DNA from: Drechslerella dactyloides
Lineage: Eukaryota; Ascomycota; Orbiliomycetes; Orbiliales; Orbiliaceae
Direction of reading: 5' to 3'
DNA: 64,000 nucleotides
NCBI GenBank assembly: GCA_020064725.1
Contig: JAGTWJ010000010.1
Span: forward strand, 1,488,001-1,552,000
The translations under genes were made by a program, and so were the position numbers. Below, piece by piece: positions 46,443 to 56,987 of this stretch (positions are counted from its first letter, which is position 1; the number at the start of each line of letters is the position of its first letter). Below the pieces are notes generated by a model. It had not been told where the DNA came from. It worked only from the letters and a program-made list of their open reading frames with translations, and did no database searches.

Positions 46443-47515
46443 TCGGTATATATATACACACACACACACTGAAATCTCCTCGAAAGTAAGTCCGGAGCAT
46501 TTTCAGGATAGTTGCTTCGATTCGAATTCGTCGCCGGGGCTCACGAGTTTTGTTTTCGAATATCTGGGCGAAATACCGCGATCTACTGTTATTAAACTCA
46601 CTTGGTCACAAAGGCGGAGAAATAATCGGCAACTTTTGCGGTATTATATTAACTATGAGTGCTAGCATACACGCCACCATATGCATGGCAGCAGAACGGC
46701 AGTGCCTGCCACTGCAGCCTGGGGCTGCAAAAGGCAGTACACAGATGACACCGCCAGCGCGATACAATTTATGTTATATACAGTAGCACGGTGCCGACTG
46801 TAAGATATTTTTCGATGCCTGTAGCTCAGTGAGTTATATTCAATCCAATAGATATATCGATATATTTTATGGATGTTGCATGTTGGCGGAATTAAGCGTG
46901 CCAGCAGAGTTATAAGGTTAGGCGGCTCATATGGATGATGCTCGGGCCCGAACACCGGGGCGAAGCTGCCAAGGGCTTACACGTTAACGTACGTGCATAT
47001 CTATTGCATTGGGTTATATATAAACGACGCTATCTAGGCCGTCATGGAACTGTGTGGGTTTGGCTTGCGAGACTAGGCCGTCACCTCATTCATGCTTGTC
47101 GTATTTGTCTGGTCACGCAAAATATTTAAGGAAAGCAGGAAGCTCCGGTTGGGTTTTCTTCTTACAAACCGGGATCCCGGTTACCGGTGGCAAGTGCCCA
47201 TATGTGCATCTACTTTTGTCGAATTGCCAATTCCGATTAGCCTCGATGGCAGTTGTGATATACCACACACACAACGCAAGCTAACATGTACGTTGAGTAT
47301 ATCGAACTTCTGTGACCAGCCGCGCACGCGTCCCATTATACCGCTCCCGCACAAGTGGCACAGCCCGCGGACATCGCTACTGAAGCCGTGGTATTTTCCC
47401 CAGTTGCTCTGGGGCATCATCCCGTTTCGCTTAGTCAACAGCATAGCGCGATCGCGGCGCCGGGTTAGGAGTTTCGTGACGGTGGCGAGGAATGATGAGG
47501 TGAGGGGGACGTTGC
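46443..47515. other. Intergenic region downstream of the F-box gene
   Basis: Begins with a TATATA/CACACA microsatellite (46446-46469). No supported gene; the open frame at 47092-47577 has no domain. Confidence 0.45.
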
Positions 47516-47950
47516 TTGGCGCTGCGGGGTTCTGCTGGGGGCGGCAAACATGCTTTCCTTCGAAGCGCCGCGAATAATCTACCTGAAAATATCAATACAG
47601 ATACGCTGAGAGATACAAGTATGGATACACCGGAGTATTTGGTGGGCTTCGCATTTACAGGCCATCCGTCACACATCACGGTACCAGACGATAATCGACG
47701 CTTACTCTCACCCATCAACGTGACGATGGGTTCCGAGGACTTTATAATCCCCCGTCCTTCAGTACGAAGATGCAGCATTGCTAGCCGGTGAAAACGGGTG
47801 GCGCAGCGGGTAGCTGATGCTATACGAAAGGGAAACCATGAGTTTGCGTGTCGTGCGGATTTGAGGAACGAGCAGTTGAGAAAGTGTGTGCAGGCTGCGA
47901 AGGATCAGTTTGTCGCATGGGTACCCTTGAATAGCACACCCACTTGCGGT
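47516..47950 (+). pseudogene. Possible gene relic with one in-frame stop
   Basis: One frame reads coding-like sequence on both sides of a single TGA at 47789. Before it is TPEYLVGFAFTGHPSHITVP, then NRRLLSPINVTMGSEDFI; after it is AIRKGNHEFACRADLRNEQL, then VQAAKDQFVAWVP. Composition and amphipathic character resemble a real protein, but I recognise no family. The stop could lie in an unrecognised short intron (a GTGAAAA donor is possible). No start or promoter can be assigned. Confidence 0.3.
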
Positions 47951-48612
47951 TTGTCCTGTCGTTGCGGACCATGTTCGTGGCATTGGCGCTCTGGCTTCGA
48001 GACCGATAACACACACCATATATACTCAAGTGTCTCTGCGTATATATATTATACGTATACGGCGCGCAAAAGTGGCCAAAAGCGTAAACATGTTTCCACC
48101 GTTTCGTATACACAAAATATATGTTTATTGTGGCAGCCAAGCCAGCTGGCTCAGAAATCTATTGAAGTAATAGGTATGAAGAGAAGGAGAGGGAGACGCG
48201 ACTTGGTCTCATAAGAGGGGGAAATTAAAGCTCGTTGCACAGCCGGTTCACATAAATCAGCAGTCGTTTGTTCATTTGCATCGCGAGGCCTTTCCTCTGG
48301 CGGTGGGTCCTATGACGGATTATTCCGAGATCCTGCCAGCACACTGCAGCCGTGTTTGCTCAAGTCCTATTGGCGAATTGAAAGGGGTTTTCTTTCAAAG
48401 CCCCTCTTCCCCGCTTGCGATACTTTAACCCGCGGTCAGCCGTATGCTTCACTCGGGAAAGACATCCTTATATATAGATATTTATTTCACCATTCATTTT
48501 CCAGCGTAATACTCTAGTTTCCGAAGGGTATTCACGTCTTCCTTGAGACGAAGAAACCTAAGCGATCGATACATCCGGTCTGTCGCCCCGGTATTTGCCC
48601 GCAAGCACTACA
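47951..48612. promoter_or_regulatory. NLR upstream region with TATATATA box
   Basis: No coding frame is supported. TATATATA at 48469-48476 lies about 137 bp upstream of the NLR start and is the best core-promoter candidate. Confidence 0.45.
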
Positions 48613-51600
48613 ATGGCCAACTCGTACCGACCCGCCAATCGTGACGGCTTTAAGGTCGCCATAATGTGCGCCTTAACAGTCGAAACGGATGCAGTCGTGG
48701 CATTCTTCAACGAGGTGTGGAGAGGTGACGATTCATATGGAAAGATGGCAAACGACTCCAATACCTACAAGACTGGCCGCATAGGCAATCTTCCCGTAGT
48801 TCTGGTGTATCTACCTAATATGGGCGAAGTCGCTTCGGCTAATGTAGCGGCCAACCTCCAAATCAGTTTTCCAAGGATTAAACTTTGCTTGGTGGTCGGT
48901 ATTTGTGGAGGCGCGCCGAACAACGGTCAGAAAGAGATTCTGCTTGGAGATGTTATAATCAGCGGGGCGCTGATAGAGTCTGCCTTCGGTCGCCAATATT
49001 CGGATAATATACAAAGGAGGACGGGTCTCGAAGATGCTCTACCTCGACCAAGTATTGCGATTCGGAACTTTCTGAAGCAATATGCAGGAATGGGCATGAG
49101 AGACCTGATAGATGCTACTTGCATTCAGCTTGACGAACTTTTAGGAAAGAGTGGTTTCGAGGGATCAAAATATCCAGGGCCCAATGAAGATAAGCTCTTC
49201 CAATCAAATTACCGCCACAAACATCACGCGAGATCAAATACATCCGACTGTGAGATTTGCTCCAACTGCCATGACTGGCATCATCCGGTCTGCGAAAAGG
49301 CTATTCAATCCGACTGTAACGTGCTCAGGTGTGACGACAAGATGCAGATCACTCGCACCCGACTACAAAACATCAAGAACATTCTTGCTACTCAGGCCCC
49401 TCCGACAAGTAGGCTTGAAGCTATAAAGAATTATGAACCTGAAATCCACATTGGAAGGTTTGCGTCAGCAAACTTCGTCATGAAGTCCAGCCGTCATCGA
49501 GACGATCTTGCTGAACGCGATAAGGCTATCGCGTTTGAGATGGAGGGTGCCGGAGTGTGGGAAACTGTCCCCACTATCGTTATCAAGGCTGTTTGCGATT
49601 ATGCAGATAGTCACAAGAGTAAGGTATGGCAACCATATGCAGCGGCAGTGGCAGCATCATGTATGAGAGCAATTTTGAGGGAATGGGAATGCGCCAACAT
49701 AGAGCAACGAAGGCAGGCAGATAGCGGTCAGTAACCACCTATCCGAGCTTTGCCATCATCCATTAGTTAGCCATGCATGGAGTTTATGCTCTTGCTGTTT
49801 ACCCGGGTAGTCCCCTGTATCAACCCATCTATTGTCTCAGAGTCCACTTAGTAAATCCAATTCTCGATTTTCATATGCCTTTTCATTGCAGCCTGAACCT
49901 GATAGCTCTCTCCTGGCATCAATTTACTAATAAGGTAAAGTGGAGTAGAAGCACCGAATATAGTAGCAGTTAGTCAACACGGAATCAACAGATATTTCGA
50001 AGTGCCACTGGATACGAATAAAAATTACGTTGAGAGAAAAGAAATATCAGAGAAACTGGATACATTGTTCGCAAATCGGGAGCGAAATGGCATCACAGAG
50101 TCGAGGAGAGTAGTTCTTTGCGGCCTTAGCGGTTCAGGCAAAACAGAAATTGCCGTGAGATTCGCTCAAAGCCGCCGTAAAGACTACTTTGCCGTGTTCT
50201 GGATTAACGCCGTGGATGAAACCCGTCTTCAGGGCGATTTTGGACGTGCTGGTAAAACTCTGGGCTCGAAAGACGATGCACCGAACCCATATTCCTATAC
50301 GGTAAAATGGCTCGGGGATAATTCTAATTGGCTACTTGTTATCGATAATCTGAACGACGAAAGCATGGTGGACCTTCTTAGGGATGAGTACATTAACACA
50401 AGCATGAAGGGGGATATATTAATCACCAGTAATAATTTACTCGCTGCAGATCAATGGGACCTCGTCGAAGTTTCCGATATGCGACCATATGAAAGCGGAG
50501 CGCTGGTTAAAAACATCGTCGGATCGAATATCGATCTATCAGAAGGATCCGAAATTTCGGAACTATTGAACGATCTTGGGCATCTCCCTATCGCGGTGGA
50601 TCAAGCCGCATGTTACATGCGTAAAACCCGGATGTCAGCAGCTGACTACCGCAGGCTCTTTGCAGTTAAGAAGTGCAACATGTTGCGGTCTCGTTTATCA
50701 ACGCAGTATAATCGAAAGCACGGGAGTGACCGAAACCAAGGTGTCTTGCCTACCTGGGATATCTCGTTTAACGAGATCACTAGATCTCACCCTGAGGCGG
50801 CTACCCTATTCTTGATGATGTCTCTACTGTATCACGACGAAATTCCAGTACGGATTCTAGAATCCGCTGCGCAAGCTCAACGATACTGGACCCCGGTTGG
50901 CGAATTTAAGGAATGCCCTGAAATCGAATCATACATCCTTGAAGATTTAGTCGAAACCCTCAGTGACGAATGTCTACTTTGGGAAGCCATTTCAACATTG
51001 ACGAACTTCTCCTTTTTACGATATAAATCTGCCCCGAGCGCCCCGAAATCTTTCTGGATGCATCCACTTGTACATTTCTGGGCATCCCAGAAGCTCGAAG
51101 CCGATCCAAAGCGTCCATCAATGGTCAAATGTATCGCTAGACTTATCTCGGGTTGCTTTGAAAAGGAAGATCTTTTACCACCGCTATTCGCGGGGACACA
51201 TACCGAACGTGGCGTGGAGGAGCGTTCCTTGAGTCTTTGGCCTTGGCGACAGTATCCGACTTTAGCTCCGCATGCTCTTCTTTGCCTCCAGCATGTTAAT
51301 AACCTGGACAGCATATCCGAGCAAGTTGCCTATTCGAGCCTACCACTACTACAGGTTCTTGAGTACTCATCCTTAGGATCACTAGAAAAAGATCGAGGAG
51401 TCTCCGAAAGGTTGATTGAGCGGCTACGAGGCTTGCGGACCTCTGATCTGAACGAGACGGCTTCTGACCAATATCTCGATTTTTGCGTAGCCCTCTGGAG
51501 CCTACATAGAAGAGAGGCTTGCGGGTGCCGTAAGACTATCAGGGACGGGGTGGCAAACGATTCTCCCGATGATATCGTGTGCGGGAGCTGTAGGTCGTGT

Positions 51601-52822
51601 TTTGAAGCTGCTGAGCCACTGCTCAATCACAATGCAACGACGGCAAGAGCGATGACAATGCGCAGAGCTCTTCGCTCTCGGCGGGAGTTCGACGGCATTT
51701 GGGAGACCTCTATGAGGCATTCCGAGGACCGACCTTCTACAAATCACTGGTGGAGTGCAAGACCGCTACTATTCCAACTCCTAAGCCCGGACGATTATGA
51801 ATTACTCCGATGGACCGAGTCCCGCCTCATGGCTGAGAGCCTTTCCTCTTTAACTGATTCCAGCATAGAATATGAGGATACTGGCGTCGAACATAGGTCC
51901 TTTGTCTCCCTCGGGGCTATAAGTATGCCCTTAAACTCTTCTGAGAAGAAGCCCTTTGTTGCCCCCATGGCTTCCCCACTACCACGATCGAGACTCTCTT
52001 CAATTGAAAGGTACCAAGATGCTTGTGGTCTCTATTTGGAGGTCAGATCAAAATGGGAAAGTGGAATAGCCGGTGACAAAAAAGGGTTTGCTTTAAAATT
52101 CCGAAACGAAATGGAAGCTCATAGGGATTTCATGGTCAAACTATCACAGGAGGCTAAGGTGGTAGCGGATACATTCGAAACGGTTTGTGGACTTGCCTCT
52201 GAGGAATATCGAAGAATATCATTTTACAGAACCAGTATTATGAAAGGCCAATGGGAGTCAGTCGAGCAGATATTAGCGCCATTGGTCGAAGCCACAATCC
52301 AAGATCCGATACATTCATGGTCACACGAAAGATGTATCATACGCTATACCGAAGCTCTGATCGAGCAGGGAAAAATTGAGGTAGCGAAACAAGTTTTATC
52401 GAGAGCCGAAAGTGCATATCAAAAAACGGGACGCCAGTTTCGATCAATCGAGAAGAATGTCTTACTACTGAATACACTCAAAAATGTAAGATTTAGATTC
52501 GGGGCACACCCAACGACGTTGCTACTCTATGCTAAAAGGAATTCATGCTTTGTAGGTTGAAGAAGAGTTCCAGATCTTTGTGGTCGTATTGACGGGACGA
52601 CACCTGACAATAAATGTTCGCGCTTCGTCGAGTGTTCGGAGTGTCATGGACGCTCTTTTTGAGAAAGATGGCCTACCAGTGCAGTCTCAGCGTCTTATTT
52701 ACGGAGGAAAGCAGCTGGATCAGGACAGGTTACTGTCAGATTACAACATTCAGAAGGAGGCAACGATTCATCTCGTGCTTCGTCTATACGGCGGTGTAAA
52801 GCTAAGTTTACGACATCGGTAG
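48613..52822 (+). CDS. NLR: PNP_UDP - NB-ARC - C-terminal ubiquitin-like domain
   Basis: Exons 48613-49730, 49992-52485 and 52556-52822 join in frame to 1292 residues. Residues 13-355 are a nucleoside-phosphorylase-like PNP_UDP domain: FKVAIMCALTVETDAV, LVVGICGGAP, FEMEGAGVWE, AVCDYADSHKSK. It includes the Cys/His-rich insert near 213-240. The NB-ARC has Walker A GLSGSGKT (417-424), Walker B LLVIDN (487-492), LGHLPIAVDQAA and MHPLVHFWA (about 729). A helical region follows. Exon 3 encodes a 76-residue ubiquitin-like domain, residues 1209-1284, ending RLYGG, then the tail VKLSLRHR. By eye 41 of 76 positions equal ubiquitin without gaps. Fungal NLRs act in heterokaryon incompatibility and defence, and their PNP domains may attack nucleotides or nucleosides; the ubiquitin tail's role is unknown. 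Confidence 0.9.
52556..52822 (+). other. Ubiquitin-like exon of the NLR
   Basis: A discrete phase-0 exon, VEEE plus the ubiquitin-like fold plus an eight-residue tail. Ubiquitin-equivalent residues kept: Lys33, Lys48, Lys63, Leu8, Ile44, Val70, Phe4, Arg42, Arg72, Gly75 and Gly76. Changed: Met1 to Phe, Lys6 to Val, Lys11 to Arg, Lys27 to Met, Lys29 to Ala, Arg74 to Tyr. The stretch LSDYNIQKE is identical to ubiquitin. The exon frame matches the NLR frame at phase 0, so it is read as the NLR's last exon and not as a separate gene. Confidence 0.85.
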
Positions 52823-53144
52823 ATAGGCAGCTTGGCGGCATGCACAGGGGTCGCGAATCACTAGAGATGATTAAAAACGGAAATATTAATGTATAACCTT
52901 TTGTCCACTTTTGGACGTCATACAGATATGTGCACACTGCCGCTAGCTAGCACGCTGCCTCAAGTGTATACATCCGCGATCGATGCTTGGCTGGTAAATA
53001 TAATCAATTGGGTAACCGAGTGAACCAATTACAATGATAGTATCATACACGCAAGATAAGATACTCTAACAACCACCCATCCCAATCATTCTATACACGC
53101 CCACAAAGAAATAACAAGCCAAACCACACCGCTCATCGAGCCAA
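52823..53144. other. Convergent intergenic region
   Basis: 3' flanks of the NLR (+) and the acyl-CoA dehydrogenase (-). No supported gene. Confidence 0.5.
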
Positions 53145-55012
53145 CTACAGCTTCATCCCCAGCTCCTTGTGCACGCGCATCGCCTGCCGGATGCTCAGGT
53201 CCTCCATGATCTCCAAGCTGCCGCCGGGGATCATGTACGCCTTGACGTCACGGTACAGTCTCTCTACCTTTGCGCCCTGTCCGCCGCGCGTGTACGCCAG
53301 CCCGCCGAAGATCTGGGCGGCCTCGCGGGCGCAGAACTCAAAGGTTGTGGTTGCCTGGGCTTTCAATCCGGCGATGGCGCCGCCGAGCCGCAGCATGGAT
53401 TCTGTGGTGCCCATTTTCTCGCACTGGTAGACGATGTTCTCGAGCCAGTTGTGGCAGGCCTCGACCTGCCGCGCCATCTGCGCGAGCTTCATCCGGATGA
53501 CCTATAGCATGTATTAGCATCGTGAATCGCAGGGTGTTTGGTGGGGTGGGTGTGAGGGTTGGCTTACCGGATGCTCGACGAGCTTCTTGCCGAATGTCTT
53601 GCGCTTGTTGGCGTACTTCATGCTCTCCTCGTACAGCACCCGGCTGAAGCGGTTGCACTGGATGACTATGCCGAGACGCTCGTGGTTGAAGTTGGTCATG
53701 ATGACCTTGAAGCCCTGGTTCTCCTTGCCGACGAGGTTCTCAACGGGCACCTTGACGTCCTCGAAGGTGATGTACGTCGTGCCGGACGACCACACACCCT
53801 GGCAGTCCATCTTGCGCACCGACACACCCGGGTGCGTCTTCTCGATCAGCAGCACGGAGACGCCGCCCATGCCTGGGCCGCCCGTGCGCACGGCGGTCGT
53901 GAAGTAGTCCGCCCAGATGCCGTTTGTGATCCACTTCTTCTCGCCGTTGACGATGTAGTGCTTGCCGTCCGGCGTGAGTTTGGCCTCGCAGGTGAGGTTC
54001 GCGACGTCGCTACCGGCATCGGGCTCGGTGATGGCGAGACAGATGCGCTTCTCGCCAGCGAGGAGGCCCGGGAGGATGCGCTGCTTGAGGGGCTCCTGCG
54101 CGAAGCGGATGACGGGGGGCAATCCGATGCCGTAGCCACCGATCTGCGACCAGACGAAGCCGCCGGAGCCCGTGCGCGAAAGCTCGTCGGTAAGGATGAG
54201 CTCGTGGAAGTGGTCCCACTGCTCGGCGGGGACGGAGGCGACGCGCCGGTCCGTGAACTCGACGGGGAACTTGACGCCGAGGAGACCGGCGAGGTAGCCG
54301 CGCTGGCCCATCTGCTGGAAGATGGTGTCTGGGACGTGGCGGGCTTCGTCCCATTCGGTGACGTACGGCTCAATTTCGGAGGTGATCCACTCGCGGACTT
54401 CCTTGCGGAGGGCGGCGTGGGTGGCATTGTAGTACGGCGAGTGGTACTGCGAACGTTGGTCAATTATCTATACTTGATTACGATGTGAAGGTGTATGCTT
54501 ACGCTCTGGTACCACGCCGGGTCGCCATAGGGGATCATGTCGCCATACGGCTCCAGCGCCGTCGCATCCTCCTCCGTCTTCGCCGACACGGCCACACTCT
54601 TCGCCGGCGCGGCGGGAGCGGGCTTGGGCGCCTCGGGCTTGGGTGCCGGCGGGGCCTTGCCCTCCAGGGACCCGACCTGCAGCTTGCCGCGGTACTTGTC
54701 GAGCACGGAGTCCTTGTGGTACTTTTGAAACTGGACGGTGGCGTCCTTGCCGGCGACTCGCTCGAGGACTGGCATGATTCGTCAGCATTTCATCCATGTC
54801 CGATACGCACACGACATGGCTCCCCAGCACGCGAGGCCGGGAGTGACATCACGCATCGTAGTAATGGTAGTGAGGGTGAACGTACTCTTCTTTCCGCCGG
54901 GATGCTCGTTCTTGAACTCGGTCACATCGTACACGTCTCCGTGCACGATAATGAACAGATCATCCGGCTTGCTGTGCGCCTTGACCTCGTCCACGGTAAA
55001 CACCTTTGCCAT
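53145..55012 (-). CDS. Cytochrome b5 - acyl-CoA dehydrogenase fusion
   Basis: Exons 55012-54886, 54768-54503, 54446-53568 and 53501-53145 join in frame to 542 residues. Residues 1-75 are a cytochrome b5 domain: FTVDEVKAHSKPDDLF, then HGDVYDVTEF and the haem-ligand motif HPGG, then QKYH as the likely second ligand. An Ala/Pro-rich linker follows. From about residue 130 the acyl-CoA dehydrogenase fold runs to the end, with AITEPDAGSDVANLTCEAK, EKKWITNGIWADYF, RLGIVIQCNRFSR, QIFGGLAYTRGGQG and the YRDVKAYMIPGGSLEI region. It should oxidise an acyl-CoA or similar thioester using FAD, with the b5 domain passing electrons. Such fusions are known in fungi. No mitochondrial presequence is evident, and the C-terminus MKL is not a canonical peroxisomal signal. 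Confidence 0.92.
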
Positions 55013-56987
55013 CTTGTCTATTCTTTCGATTCAACGGTACGGTACCGAACGCGTGTATTCAACTGTGATGTAATGATAGTATCGACAATGTAGAAATGGG
55101 AACGAGAGAATGTGGAGGAGGGACGGTTAGTTATAAGCAGGATAACCGAGCGTAAGCGTTCAGCGCCGTGCCGAGGAATGGGACAATTACGCAACTGGCG
55201 AACTAGCAAGCGAACAAAGCATCCATCCAAACCTTCATTCATTCCACGAATCCAGCGCGGCGCCCGCCGCCTACTTAAATATCCCCATCTCACGCACTCA
55301 CTCACTACAGAGTGGTAATAACATCATACACGCATGTGAAAGCTACACGCATGCATCATCGGTCGAACCGCGACAGGAGACAGCGTACGATCCCCTGCCC
55401 CTCCGCCTTGAGAGAAACCCTGCTAGCCCGCCATTCCAGACGACCGGTCACATGCGGCAGCCAAAATAGGTCCTTCCGGCAGGTCGTCCAAACATTGCGA
55501 ACTCGGTCGGCCATTCCCCACATCAGGCACCCCGGCCGCAGAACCCGGGGGTTGCAACTCTATTTGCTGAGGCTGTCTGGGACGAATGGGATGGATGACA
55601 TGGTCTGACATTCGCCGCCTGCCGATTGGCTGCTGGCCGGCTGACCTTGCTCCCCGTTGCATGTGAAAGCGAGCGGTGCCTATCGGGCCTCGGAGAAACC
55701 GCGAGCCCTGCCCAGACCGCATTAACCGCATTGATCACTTCTCGACATGCGTCCACAATACTGCATGCGCGCCGTATCGCCGTGGATACCAAGAGACGTC
55801 GCTCTGATACAGGATATCGTGGAGGACTGCCAGTACTCCACAGATCTGATCTTGAATTACAGTTCTAGAAGATTTCCAAAAGGCAGTATCCTTGTCAATA
55901 TTGTAGTCTGTGCATGATCCTGACTTGGCAACATCGTTCAGCGTAATTTCAGGTCTTCTGTATGCGAAGGGTGTTTGAGAACTTCAAATTCCCGGGATAT
56001 ATTCAACCTTCTGGTACTATTTCGAACTATTTGGAGCGACAGCCCAAGTAAGACCCTACTTGGTCGATGATATCATTCCTCACTATAGTTTAAACAAGCT
56101 TTTGCTCCACGTGCACGTAAAAGTAAAACAGTCTCGTCCGAAACACGCGCGTAGATAACCTTATCCATAGCAGTCGACATACCGAGCCGACATGCGCGAG
56201 CAGAGTCTCAAGAAGCCTCGCCGAATATATTACTCGAAGACCTATAGGCTAAAATAGCGGTTATACATATGCAATCATGATATCAGATCATAGAGGATCT
56301 CTTATATAAAACTTCCGGTCGTTCCAATATCCGAATACCGCCATTCAATAAATTCTAGAAGTGAACCAACGTACTTTCTACAATTAGCTTGGTATAATCA
56401 ATCAATTCCAAGACTTATATCGACGGTCCATGCGTTACTTCCCAGTGCCGCCGGTGTCGTTCGTCGTAACTTGACGGATCACCTTTACTTGAACCTTTCC
56501 GATATCGATGTATCATACGCTCGTGCCACCTCATATACCGAAATCACCTCTGTACGCTATCGTACGACACCGGACATCCCACGTGAACACACCACCGACA
56601 TTAGTGACATTATAACACATGCACAGCTGAACTCAAATTATGTAAAAAAAAAAATATGTAGACATTATCCAATAGTACACTGCATGCTGAATACACTACG
56701 AAAACGACACCACCAACGCCATGCAACAATCACTCACAAAACAAAAAGAACAAAATATAAAAAAAAAGCAATCGTATCATCCATCAGTCCGTCAGTCAGT
56801 CAATCAGCTTTTCCCTTCCTTCTGTCCTCCACTGCGCTCTGTCCAAGGATCAAAGTCGCAGCCAGCAATCAATCCAATCGATCCATATACCCGCTGCCAA
56901 ACAACAATCGAAACAAAACACTCGGCTTGCGACAACCAAAATCAGTCAGTCATATAATACCCTCCCTCTTAACACGCACAATCACGC
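55013..56987. other. Intergenic region, AT-rich to the right
   Basis: Upstream of the acyl-CoA dehydrogenase and downstream of the Cep57-like gene, both minus strand. The first 300 bp are promoter-like. No domain or splice-consistent gene is seen in 55300-56980; the sequence becomes AT-rich after 55900 and has an A run at 56645-56655. Confidence 0.45.

Noticed and set aside
52580..52822. Ubiquitin-like frame as a separate small gene
   Set aside because: It lacks its own ATG at the fold start and promoter; the fold begins upstream of 52580 and reads in frame from the NLR exon at phase 0.
53559..54488. 309-codon plus-strand frame
   Set aside because: Antisense shadow of the GC-rich acyl-CoA dehydrogenase exon.
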